Of a DNA stretch of 64,000 bases, positions 16,833 to 25,210 are shown in pieces. Source of the stretch: Parcubacteria group bacterium Greene0714_7 (GTDB taxonomy: Bacteria > Patescibacteria > Paceibacteria > UBA9973 > UBA2103); contig VMHB01000001.1 of the NCBI GenBank assembly GCA_007378985.1, forward strand, positions 186,001-250,000, in the 5' to 3' direction. Numbering within the stretch: the stretch's first letter is position 1; every line of letters starts with the position of its first letter. A program made the translations under genes and the position numbers. The notes under the pieces are model-generated. The model was given only the letters and a program-made list of their open reading frames with translations. It ran no database searches and was not told the DNA's origin.

Positions 16833-16903
16833 AGGTCGTCTAGCGTTAGTCATCGAGAGACGGTAGTATGAGGGTACCGCCGGTTCGGCGGTTATTCCTA
16901 TAT

Positions 16904-19567
16904 ATGGCAAAAGAAAAATCGAAAGATATCCACGACTCTGATGTAGGTCTCGACAAGATTGTTGTTCGAGGTGCCAAGACACACAATTTGAAGAATGTCT
17001 CTTTAGAGATACCTCGAAACAAACTCGTGGTATTTACGGGACTTTCTGGCTCAGGAAAATCATCGCTCGCATTTGATACTATTTTTGCTGAAGGGCAGAG
17101 ACGATATGTGGAATCGCTTTCCGCATACGCTCGGCAGTTTTTAAATCAGATGGCAAAGCCTGATGTGGAGGAAATTACTGGCCTTTCGCCTGCAATTGCC
17201 ATCGACCAGAAGAGTCGTTCCAACAACCCTCGTTCTACCGTTGCGACTATCACTGAAATTTATGACTACATGCGTATTTTGTATGCCCGTGTAGGTCAGC
17301 CGTACTGTACACAAGACGACACTCCAATTCAGAAACTCTCAAAAGAGGAGATTATGAAAATAATTCTTCGCACCGTTGAGGTTGTGGATTTGAAGGCAAC
17401 TGCAAAGCGGGCAATGGGAGTCGCATATAACGATTTGAAAATTCGTATTTTGGCCCCTGTAGTTGTGGGCAGAAAAGGCGAATACTATCAGCTTCTGTAC
17501 GATTTACTTGGTAAAGGATATGAAAAGGTAATTGTTGATGGAAAAGAACACTCGCTTCGAGAAAGAATTACAATTGAAAAAAACAAAGCGCACGACATTG
17601 ATGTTGTGGTGGATGAAATTTTTGTTACTGAATTTGATCCCATCGGAAACGCAAAGCGTTCCAAGGAGCTTGGAAAATCAAAGGTGAACGATGCGAGAGA
17701 GCGGTTAAGTGAAGCGATTGAGCTTGCCCTCAAAGAGTCAAATGGTCTTATAAAGATTGAAAATCCACTCAAAGAAGTACGCATTCTTTCGGCAAAGTTT
17801 ATCTGCCCGCTAGACGGTTCATCGTTTCCTGAGGTCGAACCTAGACTATTCTCATTCAATAGTCCCTATGGTGCATGTCCTGAATGTCATGGGCTCGGAA
17901 CAGTAGGGTTCTTTAATCTCGATGTTTGTACAGTATGTGAAGGCAAGCGCCTTCGACCTGAAGCGCTTCGTGTATTTTTAGGAGGCACTGAAAACAAACT
18001 CGGTATTTCAATCGTGGACCTTACGAGACTTTCTATCATTGATGCTAAAGTATTTATTGAAAATCTAAAGCTCACCAAAAAACAGGAAGAAATTTCAAGT
18101 GCAATACTCAAAGAAATTCTTGCACGCTTGCAATTTATGATTGATGTAGGTATCGGGTACTTGACGCTCGACCGCACCGCCAACACGCTTTCTGGTGGTG
18201 AGGCACAGCGCATTAGGCTCGCATCACAGCTCGGAAGCGGTCTTGTGGGAGCACTCTACGTTCTCGACGAGCCTACTATCGGACTTCACCAAAAAGATAA
18301 TGACCGCCTCGTTAAAACACTGCTGAGGCTTCGTGATTTAGGTAATAGCATCATCGTAGTGGAACATGACGAAGATACAATTTTCTCTTCGGACTTTATT
18401 GTGGACATTGGTCCAGGAGCTGGTGTGCATGGTGGTGAGATCGTCGTGGCTGGCTGGCTCGACAAACTTCTCACCGCTAAACGAAATGACTCAGGCTCTT
18501 TGACCCTCTCGTATCTTCGTGGAGAAAAAAAGATTCCAATTCCCGATGAGCGACGCACTGAGCAAAAAGGTGCTTTGAAAGTAAGACAGGGAAATGTCTT
18601 TAACATCAAAAATATGGATGTTGATGTTCCGCTAGGAAGACTGATTTGTGTCACTGGCGTATCTGGTTCAGGTAAATCATCTTTCATGTATGAGCTTTTA
18701 TATAAAAATCTTCGAGGGAAGTTGGAGCGAAATTACAGAACAACCAAGCTGTATAACTGCACTAGCTTTTCAGGCTCTGAATATTTGAGTCGTGTAATTC
18801 TTATTGACCAATCATCGATTGGGCGTACACCCCGCTCTAACCCTGCAACATACACCGGTGCGTTTTCACATATTCGAGATATGTTTGCTGCAACGACTGA
18901 GGCTCGTGCACGAGGATGGAAAGGTGGACGGTTTTCTTTCAATGTAAAGGGAGGGCGATGTGAAGCGTGTCAAGGAAACGGCACCATAGCGGTTGAAATG
19001 CATTTCTTGCCAACGGTGTATGTGACCTGCGATGTGTGTGATGGTAAGCGGTTTATGAAGGAAACCTTGGAAGTTGAGTATCGAAAGAAAAATATACATC
19101 AAGTACTTTCTATGACGGTGGAAGAGGGACTTGAGTTCTTTAATGATATTCCTGCGATTCATGACCGCTTAAAAACCCTTTCAGAAGTAGGCTTGGGTTA
19201 CTTGAAGCTAGGGCAATCAGCAACAACGCTTTCAGGTGGAGAAGCACAGAGAGTCAAAATCTCCTCGGAGCTGTATCGAAGACATACTGAGAAGACCATC
19301 TATCTTTTAGATGAGCCAACCATAGGTCTTCACTACGAAGATGTTCGAAAGCTTATTGATATTTTGCAAACCCTTGTGAATAAGGGCAATACCGTCATGG
19401 TTATTGAACACAATATGGAGCTTATAAAGAGCTCTGACTTTGTGATTGACATAGGTCCTGACGGGGGAGTCGATGGCGGAAAAATCGTCGCTAAAGGCAC
19501 TCCAGAGGAAGTTGCTCGCACCAAAGGTTCATATACCGGCGAATATTTAAAGCCTCTTTTGAAATAA
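16904..19567 (+). CDS. uvrA: UvrABC system protein A, with a shortened first insertion region
   Basis: 887 residues, a tandem ABC ATPase that recognises DNA damage. Walker A motifs GLSGSGKSSLAF and GVSGSGKSSFMY, two LSGGEAQR signatures, and zinc modules GACPECHGLG...CTVCEGKRL and GGRCEACQGNG...CDVCDGKRF are visible. Between GLG and CTVC only about 8 residues remain, whereas E. coli UvrA has roughly 100 there. The family start MAKEKSKD is at 16904; the frame extends to 16868 through a small GC-rich hairpin. Confidence 0.96.
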   Translation: MAKEKSKDIHDSDVGLDKIVVRGAKTHNLKNVSLEIPRNKLVVFTGLSGSGKSSLAFDTIFAEGQRRYVESLSAYARQFLNQMAKPDVEEITGLSPAIAIDQKSRSNNPRSTVATITEIYDYMRILYARVGQPYCTQDDTPIQKLSKEEIMKIILRTVEVVDLKATAKRAMGVAYNDLKIRILAPVVVGRKGEYYQLLYDLLGKGYEKVIVDGKEHSLRERITIEKNKAHDIDVVVDEIFVTEFDPIGNAKRSKELGKSKVNDARERLSEAIELALKESNGLIKIENPLKEVRILSAKFICPLDGSSFPEVEPRLFSFNSPYGACPECHGLGTVGFFNLDVCTVCEGKRLRPEALRVFLGGTENKLGISIVDLTRLSIIDAKVFIENLKLTKKQEEISSAILKEILARLQFMIDVGIGYLTLDRTANTLSGGEAQRIRLASQLGSGLVGALYVLDEPTIGLHQKDNDRLVKTLLRLRDLGNSIIVVEHDEDTIFSSDFIVDIGPGAGVHGGEIVVAGWLDKLLTAKRNDSGSLTLSYLRGEKKIPIPDERRTEQKGALKVRQGNVFNIKNMDVDVPLGRLICVTGVSGSGKSSFMYELLYKNLRGKLERNYRTTKLYNCTSFSGSEYLSRVILIDQSSIGRTPRSNPATYTGAFSHIRDMFAATTEARARGWKGGRFSFNVKGGRCEACQGNGTIAVEMHFLPTVYVTCDVCDGKRFMKETLEVEYRKKNIHQVLSMTVEEGLEFFNDIPAIHDRLKTLSEVGLGYLKLGQSATTLSGGEAQRVKISSELYRRHTEKTIYLLDEPTIGLHYEDVRKLIDILQTLVNKGNTVMVIEHNMELIKSSDFVIDIGPDGGVDGGKIVAKGTPEEVARTKGSYTGEYLKPLLK

Positions 19568-19576
19568 TGATTTTGG

Positions 19577-19582
19577 TATAGT
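19577..19582 (+). promoter_or_regulatory. -10 box of uvrC, leaderless with GTG start
   Basis: TATAGT ends exactly 6 nt before the GTG at 19589, so uvrC has its own start site in addition to read-through from uvrA. Confidence 0.55.
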
Positions 19583-19588
19583 GATTCT

Positions 19589-20818
19589 GTGGAGAAGAAA
19601 GATCTAGATTTTTCAAAGATTCCTGATACGCCAGGCATTTATATTTTTCGAAAAGGAAAGAAGATTTTGTATATAGGTAAAGCAACCTCACTTAGAAGTA
19701 GGGTCCGTAGTTATTTTGTTGATGCTATAGCTGATATCCGCAGTCCCTTGATTGCAAAGATTGTTGCGGACGCGGGAGTGGTTACTTGGGAAGAAACTGA
19801 TTCAGTTTTAGAGGCATTCCTTTTGGAGTCCAAGCGAATAAAAGAATATCAGCCAGTAGGAAATACAGATGCTAAAGATAATAAGAGTTGGAATTATTTA
19901 GTGGTTACCAATGAAACCTTTCCTCGTTTTCTTGTTGTTCGTGAAAGAGAACTTACTTCTAAATTTTCTCCATCTCTCATCAAGCATCTCTTCGGACCTT
20001 TTCCGAGTGGAGCAATGCTCAAGAGTGCTTTAAAAATAATTCGGAGAATTTTTCCTTTCTTTGATACCAAGTTTCCTTTAGACGGTCATTTAAGTCCTGC
20101 GAATGACAAGACGTTCCACTTTAATCAATCCATCGGGCTTTATCCGCGCGAGCTCAATGAAACTGAATATAAAAAAACAGTTCGGAATATCGTGCTTCTT
20201 TTTGAAGCAAAGAAATCAACTCTTTTGAAAACATTGGAGCGAGAAATGATGAGATCAGCAAAAGCTGAGGATTTTGAAGAAGCAGAAAAACTAAAACGAC
20301 AAGTGTTTGCCTTAAAGCACATTCAAGACATTAGTTTAGTAAAAGAAGAGCTCCGTGCTCCTGATAGCTCCGAATTTCGTATCGAAGCCTATGACACGGC
20401 TCACATTCGTGGCAGTGCTCCGCGTGGGGTTATGTCGGTCATAGTGGATGGGGAAGCTGTTCCCGCTGAATATCGAATATTCACGATTCGAGATGCAAAG
20501 GCAGGTGATGATTTTGCAGCCCTTACAGAAATCATCACACGAAGAGCTAATCATCCAGAATGGCCTTTCCCAAAATTAGTAGTTATTGATGGAGGAAAAA
20601 CGCATCTGAATATGGCAAAGAAGGTGCTTGTGAAAGTGGGTATTGATGCGGATGTTGTTTCTGTAGTGAAAGACGAACGACATCGTCCACGAGAAATTTT
20701 AGGCGGTACTGCGCTCGCTGTAACACATGAATCCAGCATTCTTCTTGCAAATAGCGAGGCTCATCGTTTCGCTATTTCTCGCCATAGAAGGGCATTACGG
20801 AAGTCTCATATACAGTAA
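19589..20818 (+). CDS. uvrC: UvrC endonuclease, short form without HhH domain
   Basis: 409 residues against about 600 in model bacteria. The N-terminal GIY-YIG nuclease (PGIYIF...ILYIGKATSLRSRVRSYF) makes the 3' cut; the UVR domain (AKAEDFEEAEKLKRQ) binds UvrB; the RNase H-like domain (EAYDTAHIRG, VVIDGGKTHL, AHRFAISRHR) makes the 5' cut. The C-terminal helix-hairpin-helix DNA-binding region is absent. Both nuclease centres look intact. Confidence 0.93.
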   Translation: MEKKDLDFSKIPDTPGIYIFRKGKKILYIGKATSLRSRVRSYFVDAIADIRSPLIAKIVADAGVVTWEETDSVLEAFLLESKRIKEYQPVGNTDAKDNKSWNYLVVTNETFPRFLVVRERELTSKFSPSLIKHLFGPFPSGAMLKSALKIIRRIFPFFDTKFPLDGHLSPANDKTFHFNQSIGLYPRELNETEYKKTVRNIVLLFEAKKSTLLKTLEREMMRSAKAEDFEEAEKLKRQVFALKHIQDISLVKEELRAPDSSEFRIEAYDTAHIRGSAPRGVMSVIVDGEAVPAEYRIFTIRDAKAGDDFAALTEIITRRANHPEWPFPKLVVIDGGKTHLNMAKKVLVKVGIDADVVSVVKDERHRPREILGGTALAVTHESSILLANSEAHRFAISRHRRALRKSHIQ

Positions 20819-20846
20819 CTTTGAAACCTATTTTCTGAAGGTGCGG

Positions 20847-20852
20847 TACAAT
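20847..20852 (+). promoter_or_regulatory. -10 box of ddl, leaderless
   Basis: TACAAT ends 7 nt before the ATG at 20860. A TTGAAA 20 nt further up is too distant to call as -35 with confidence. Confidence 0.5.
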
Positions 20853-20859
20853 ATTTAAC

Positions 20860-21825
20860 ATGATAACTGTTGCTGTACTTCGCGGAGGCCCTAGTAATGA
20901 ACACGATGTCTCTTTAAAGTCGGGAGCCAATGTTTTAAGTCACTTACAAAGAGAGCCATATCGCGCGATAGATGTATTTATAGATAAGAAAGGCGTGTGG
21001 CATGTTCGTGGTGTTCCTATTGACCCTGAGAGGGCACTCAGCTCTGTGGACGTGGCATTTAATGTCATTCATGGGCATTACGGAGAAGATGGCACCCTAC
21101 AGAGGATATTAGACAGGATTGGCATTCCCTACACCGGAGCGAACGCTTTGTCAGCAGGTTTATCTATGAACAAAGTGCTAACGAAAGATATGCTTGCTTC
21201 TTCTGGTATCAAAATGGCACATCATGCAACTTTGAATGTGTCACCGACTTTGGATAAAGACATATTCGAGCTGTTCAGAAGATTCCCTCAGCCTTCGGTA
21301 ATAAAACCAAATGCGTCTGGTTCGTCTGTGGGTGTTACTATTGCTCGCAGTTTTGATGATTTTAAGGAAGGTATTAAAAAAGCTTTTGCTCATTCCACTC
21401 AGGTATTAGTGGAGGAGTTTATACAAGGCAAAGAAGCGACCGTTGGTATTGTTGAAGGGCTCCGTGGCAAGAAACACTATGATCTTCTACCTGTTGAGAT
21501 TGTGCCACCACCGGATGCTGATTTCTTTGATTACGAATTTAAGTACAATGGTCAAACGACTGAACGAGTTCCTGGAAATTTTACTCGGGATGAAACAGGT
21601 GAGCTTCAGCGACTTGCCGCGCTAGCGCATGAGAAGATTGGACTTCGTCACTATTCCCGCTCTGACTTTATTGTGTCCCCTCGAGGTATCTATTTCCTTG
21701 AAGTAAACAGCGCTGCTGGTGTTGGATTAACCGAGCAGTCGCTTCTACCGAAAGCTCTTTCCGCAGTGGGTATTTCCATGGATGAATTTTTAGATCATGT
21801 TATTCAAGAAACATTAAAGAAGTAA
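20860..21825 (+). CDS. ddl: D-alanine--D-alanine ligase
   Basis: 321-residue ATP-grasp ligase making the D-Ala-D-Ala end of peptidoglycan precursors. RGGPSNEHDVSLKSG is the Ddl N-terminus, IKPNASGSSVGVT and VEEFIQGKE are ATP-grasp strands, and FLEVNSAAGVGLTEQS is the metal-binding and active-site end (family EVNTxPGMT, here AAGVG). A peptidoglycan wall is implied, in line with the two MltG genes. Confidence 0.93.
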   Translation: MITVAVLRGGPSNEHDVSLKSGANVLSHLQREPYRAIDVFIDKKGVWHVRGVPIDPERALSSVDVAFNVIHGHYGEDGTLQRILDRIGIPYTGANALSAGLSMNKVLTKDMLASSGIKMAHHATLNVSPTLDKDIFELFRRFPQPSVIKPNASGSSVGVTIARSFDDFKEGIKKAFAHSTQVLVEEFIQGKEATVGIVEGLRGKKHYDLLPVEIVPPPDADFFDYEFKYNGQTTERVPGNFTRDETGELQRLAALAHEKIGLRHYSRSDFIVSPRGIYFLEVNSAAGVGLTEQSLLPKALSAVGISMDEFLDHVIQETLKK

Positions 21826-21828
21826 TCT

Positions 21829-22248
21829 GTGAACATTCACCTTACCGATAAAAAGTGTGTTGCATGCGAGGGAGGTATTCCGCCACTTATGGAAGCGGAA
21901 ATTTTAACTTTCAAACCTCAAGTGCCCGCTTGGAACATAACCAGAACTGCTTCTGGTTTGTTCCGGTCCGATGAAATCGGAACGACCGATGCTCGGGCTT
22001 CGGAGCAGGTCGTAGGAGGAATAGTGGAATCCATCCCTCAATCAATTTCACGAAAATTTGTATTTAAAGATTTCAAAGAGGCTCTTGCTTTCGTGGATAA
22101 GGTTGGTGCCATAGCTGAAGAAGAAGGACATCACCCTGATATGAATTTGTTTGGTTTCAAGAATGTACTCATTACACTTTCCACCCACGCAATAGGAGGT
22201 CTCTCTGAGAATGATTTTATTGTCGCTGCAAAAATTGATTTACTGTAA
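21829..22248 (+). CDS. Pterin-4a-carbinolamine dehydratase family protein with an internal insertion
   Basis: 139 residues starting with GTG 3 nt after ddl. The C-terminal half has the family signature: EEEGHHPDMNLFGF, then THAIGGLSENDF. Between the conserved Trp of PAWNI and the SRKFVFKDF strand lies an extra stretch of about 30 residues encoded by a string of DNA hairpins. Members recycle the 4a-hydroxy pterin cofactor, but no aromatic hydroxylase is visible here. Confidence 0.82.
   Translation: MNIHLTDKKCVACEGGIPPLMEAEILTFKPQVPAWNITRTASGLFRSDEIGTTDARASEQVVGGIVESIPQSISRKFVFKDFKEALAFVDKVGAIAEEEGHHPDMNLFGFKNVLITLSTHAIGGLSENDFIVAAKIDLL
21939..22012 (+). repeat. Tandem hairpins inserted in the pterin dehydratase gene
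   Basis: Three hairpins follow each other: AACCAGAA-CTGC-TTCTGGTT (21939-21958), CCGAT-GAA-ATCGG flanked by TTCC/GGAA, and 21983-22012 with CGACC...GGTCG arms and a GCTC/GAGC inner stem. The last one ends in GGAGCAGGTC, close to the GGGGCAGGTC end of the uvrB element. The frame is kept. Confidence 0.65.
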
Positions 22249-22268
22249 GAGTAAATCGTAAGTGTATG

Positions 22269-22341
22269 TGGACCGTGCCGGTTTCGAACCGGCTGCCTCC
22301 GCATTGCAAATGCGGCGCTCTACCAATTGAGCTAACGGCCC
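22269..22341 (-). tRNA. tRNA-Ala (anticodon TGC)
   Basis: A 73-nt cloverleaf on the minus strand. Acceptor GGGCCGT pairs with ACGGTCC and carries the G3-T70 wobble that defines tRNA-Ala; anticodon stem CCGCA/TGCGG holds loop TTTGCAA; the T-arm is CCGGTTCGAAACCGG. CCA is not encoded. Confidence 0.97.
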
Positions 22342-22343
22342 TC

Positions 22344-22516
22344 ACTGAGAAAGAGAGTATCATACAACTCTTTGTATGTACTCTTTTCGAAGAGGGCGGC
22401 CGAAAACTTTGTTTACAGGCCCTCGACGAGAAAGAGGATAGCATACGAGATTCTCATATGTACCTCTCTCAATGAAGAAGAGAATACCATGAGTGGGGAA
22501 TCTATGCACCTCTCAG
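22344..22516. repeat. Three degenerate ~45-nt imperfect palindromes next to tRNA-Ala
   Basis: Units at about 22344-22388, 22427-22471 and 22473-22516 share GAGAAAGAG...ATA.CATA on the left and TATGTACCTCTC on the right and each folds on itself. Another hairpin (GAGGGC...GCCCTC) lies between the first two. No ORF is visible. They lie upstream of the tRNA (minus strand) and of pdxS (plus strand). Confidence 0.5.
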
Positions 22517-22547
22517 ATAGGTCGAATATATAGGTTGAGGGTCATAT

Positions 22548-22576
22548 TTCGACATAAGGGCCTCGGTTGTTATACT
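22548..22576 (+). promoter_or_regulatory. Promoter of pdxST
   Basis: TTCGAC (22548-22553), 17-nt spacer, TATACT (22571-22576). The start codon is 20 nt further, so this mRNA has a short leader. An inverted repeat GTCGAA...TTCGAC overlaps the -35 box and may be an operator. Confidence 0.6.
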
Positions 22577-22596
22577 AGCCGTATACGTATATTTAA

Positions 22597-23508
22597 ATGA
22601 AAAAAACACCTGCGCCTATTGTTGTGAAAGGAACTTTCAAACTCAAGTCGGGTTTGGCTGACATGCTAAAGGGCGGTGTCATTATGGATGTCGTAAATGT
22701 AGAGCATGCAAAGATTGCAGAAGATGCCGGGGCTGTTGCGGTGATGGCCCTCGAGCGGGTGCCGTCTGATATTCGTGCCATGGGTGGTGTAGCTCGTATG
22801 TCTGATCCAAAAATGATTAAAGGCATACAGTCTGCTGTTACCATTCCTGTAATGGCAAAGTGCAGAATAGGGCACTTCGTGGAGGCACAGGTACTCGAAG
22901 CTCTGGCTGTGGATTTCATTGATGAAAGCGAAGTGCTTACTCCTGCAGACGAACAATTTCATATTTCAAAAGAAAATTTCACCGTGCCGTTTGTGTGTGG
23001 CGCCCGTGATTTAGGGGAGGCTCTCAGAAGAATCTCTGAAGGAGCCGCAATGATACGAACAAAGGGTGAAGCGGGTAGTGGAAATATTGTGGAAGCAGTA
23101 CGGCACATTCGTGCGATGCAAGCAGGTATTACTGAGCTTGTCGACCTTCTTAAGAAAAAGAATACAAAAAAATTACAAACGCTTGCTCGTGAGTATAGGG
23201 TTTCATATGAATTGGTTTTAAAAGTAGTGAAGCTGGGACGATTGCCGGTAGTTAATTTTGCAGCGGGAGGCATTGCAACTCCAGCGGACGCAGCGCTCTG
23301 TATGCAACTTGGTGTTGATGGTGTGTTTGTAGGTTCAGGGATATTTAAGAGTTCAAATCCTAAAAAAACAGCGAGGGCTATTGTTGACTCCGTTGCTCAC
23401 TTTAATGATGCAAAAAAGATTGCACTAGCAAGTGAAGATGTAGGAGAGGCTATGAAGGGGCAAGAAATTTCAGCTCTCCAAACTCGTTTAGCAAGTCGTG
23501 GTATTTAG
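22597..23508 (+). CDS. pdxS: Pyridoxal 5'-phosphate synthase, PdxS subunit
   Basis: 303 residues, the TIM-barrel synthase that builds PLP from ribose 5-phosphate, glyceraldehyde 3-phosphate and ammonia. GGVIMDVVNVEHAKIAEDAGA, ALERVPSDIRA, MAKCRIGHFVEAQ, the catalytic-Lys region IRTKGEAGSGN and the GGIATPADAALCMQLG phosphate-binding part are all present. It works with PdxT encoded just downstream, giving de novo vitamin B6 synthesis. Confidence 0.97.
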   Translation: MKKTPAPIVVKGTFKLKSGLADMLKGGVIMDVVNVEHAKIAEDAGAVAVMALERVPSDIRAMGGVARMSDPKMIKGIQSAVTIPVMAKCRIGHFVEAQVLEALAVDFIDESEVLTPADEQFHISKENFTVPFVCGARDLGEALRRISEGAAMIRTKGEAGSGNIVEAVRHIRAMQAGITELVDLLKKKNTKKLQTLAREYRVSYELVLKVVKLGRLPVVNFAAGGIATPADAALCMQLGVDGVFVGSGIFKSSNPKKTARAIVDSVAHFNDAKKIALASEDVGEAMKGQEISALQTRLASRGI

Positions 23509-23515
23509 TGCTTCC

Positions 23516-24118
23516 ATGCGCTCTCTCACGGTAGGTGTTCTCGCGCTTCAAGGCGATGTGAGTGAGCATATAGAAGCAACCAAATCGGCAGGGACTCTTT
23601 TAAAGATTCCAATCACCGTTATATCTGTTCGTATAGCGGGTGATTTGGAAACACTTGACGCTCTTATTATTCCTGGGGGTGAAAGCACCACACTGCAAAA
23701 ACTGTGCGAAAGGGAAGGAATGTTTCAGAAAATGAAAAAAGTGAAGAATATATTTGGCACCTGTGCTGGGGCAATTCTTCTAGCAAAAGAAGTTTTACAT
23801 AAAACATCAGACCAAAAAACTCTAGCTCTTATGAATATAGAGGTGGATAGAAATGCCTATGGTCGCCAGAATGAATCTTTCGAAAGGGTAATTGAGACGG
23901 AATTTGGACAAATGAATGCGGTTTTTATTCGTGCTCCAAAAATACGAACCGTTGGAAAGAAACTAAAGGTACTTGCTAGAAATGGAACTGAAATAGTTGC
24001 CTGTGAGGAACGAGATGGAGGCAGATACTACTTAGCCACGTGTTTTCATCCAGAGTACACCTCTGGCGCTTTCCATAAATATTTTTTAGAGCAGACTTTG
24101 CGAGAGGTAGTTGGGTAG
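23516..24118 (+). CDS. pdxT: Pyridoxal 5'-phosphate synthase, PdxT glutaminase subunit
   Basis: 200 residues of a class I glutamine amidotransferase that feeds ammonia to PdxS. VGVLALQGDVSEHIEA is the PdxT N-terminus, PGGESTTL the oxyanion strand, FGTCAGAI holds the nucleophile Cys and FHPEYT the His and Glu. The ATG at 23516 is preferred to a GTG at 23498 that would overlap pdxS. Confidence 0.95.
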   Translation: MRSLTVGVLALQGDVSEHIEATKSAGTLLKIPITVISVRIAGDLETLDALIIPGGESTTLQKLCEREGMFQKMKKVKNIFGTCAGAILLAKEVLHKTSDQKTLALMNIEVDRNAYGRQNESFERVIETEFGQMNAVFIRAPKIRTVGKKLKVLARNGTEIVACEERDGGRYYLATCFHPEYTSGAFHKYFLEQTLREVVG

Positions 24119-24119
24119 T

Positions 24120-25181
24120 TTATTTCCCCTGACCGTAATATTGCTTGAGAAGAGCAACGTGCTCCTTGTAGGTTGCGGTACAGTGGAAACCTCCTTTTTT
24201 ATCGTGGAAGTAGAAAATGCAATTCGTTTTTTTAGGATTAAGTGCTGCAATGACAGCGGCAACAGAGGGGTTTGCAATAGGGGTTGGTGGCAATCCAGGA
24301 TTTAGGTATGTGTTGTAGCTTGATTTAATATATTTATCTTTTGGTGCAACTTTAGGCCACCATATATCGTTTTTCCCTTTGTTTGCAGAACTTTTTGCAT
24401 ATTGAAGTGTCGCGTCAATTTGGAGATTCATGTCATTCCAAATGCGATTCCAGATTATGCCTGAAATTATTCGCATTTCATCAGGGTCACTTGTCTCACG
24501 CTCTAAGAGTGATGCAATTGTTAGTGCTGTTTCGAGTGGCACGATTTGAGCAGTGGAAGTCGCATATCGAGAAAGTATTGTGTTATGAAAACGTTCATCC
24601 AAGGTGCGTTTGATAGCATCAATATCGTCGCCGGCATTGACTTCGTATGTCCCTGGAGCAAATTTCCCCTCACCTAAAGTTGGGGCTTCCGTATTTGTGT
24701 GTGTAAGAAACTCTGCACGTTCTTCCTTATTCCAATCTAGTGTTTTTCCAAAAGCTCGCGCAACTTCTTCTTGTCTATATCCTGGGTAAATAGTGACGAA
24801 CTGCATTCCAGCAGCTCCGACAAGTGCATAGCCAGGCACGGAAGCGATAATACTAGCGATAGTGCCCAATATTCCTTTCGCCTTAATAGAGGCAGCAGAT
24901 ATTGAGGGGTTTTCATTGGTGAAGAAGGCATCAACTTCTGCATTTTCGTTGATAGATCTTCCTTGAGGGTTAACGCTGACGGGGAACGGCTTAATTGTAG
25001 GGGTTACGATTTCTTGTTCTTGGTGTATTTGGAAAGAAAAAAATGAAGGAAATGAAAGAACTGCACCACCTATAATTAGGGCAAATGCCACACCCCACAA
25101 CACGAGTGATTTTTTATTTGGCATTTTTTTCTTACCTCTAATTTTTTGCACCAAAGGTTTTGATGCTGAAGAACTTGCCAT
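24120..25181 (-). CDS. mltG: Endolytic transglycosylase MltG-like, paralogue 1
   Basis: 353 residues: cytoplasmic N-terminus, one membrane helix (about 26-50), then a YceG/MltG domain. TALTIASLLERET holds the catalytic Glu; YNTYLNPGLPPTPIANPS and the C-terminal TATYKEHVALL are family landmarks. MltG cuts nascent glycan strands and sets their length. It converges with pdxT with a 1-bp gap. A TATACT box ends 7 nt before the ATG, marking 25181 as the start. A second copy lies at 54246. Confidence 0.9.
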   Translation of the reverse strand: MASSSASKPLVQKIRGKKKMPNKKSLVLWGVAFALIIGGAVLSFPSFFSFQIHQEQEIVTPTIKPFPVSVNPQGRSINENAEVDAFFTNENPSISAASIKAKGILGTIASIIASVPGYALVGAAGMQFVTIYPGYRQEEVARAFGKTLDWNKEERAEFLTHTNTEAPTLGEGKFAPGTYEVNAGDDIDAIKRTLDERFHNTILSRYATSTAQIVPLETALTIASLLERETSDPDEMRIISGIIWNRIWNDMNLQIDATLQYAKSSANKGKNDIWWPKVAPKDKYIKSSYNTYLNPGLPPTPIANPSVAAVIAALNPKKTNCIFYFHDKKGGFHCTATYKEHVALLKQYYGQGK

Positions 25182-25188
25182 ACGATAT

Positions 25189-25194
25189 AGTATA
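25189..25194 (-). promoter_or_regulatory. -10 box of mltG paralogue 1, leaderless
   Basis: On the minus strand TATACT ends 7 nt before the ATG at 25181. Confidence 0.5.
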
Positions 25195-25210
25195 ACGCTA
25201 GGAATGCTCT

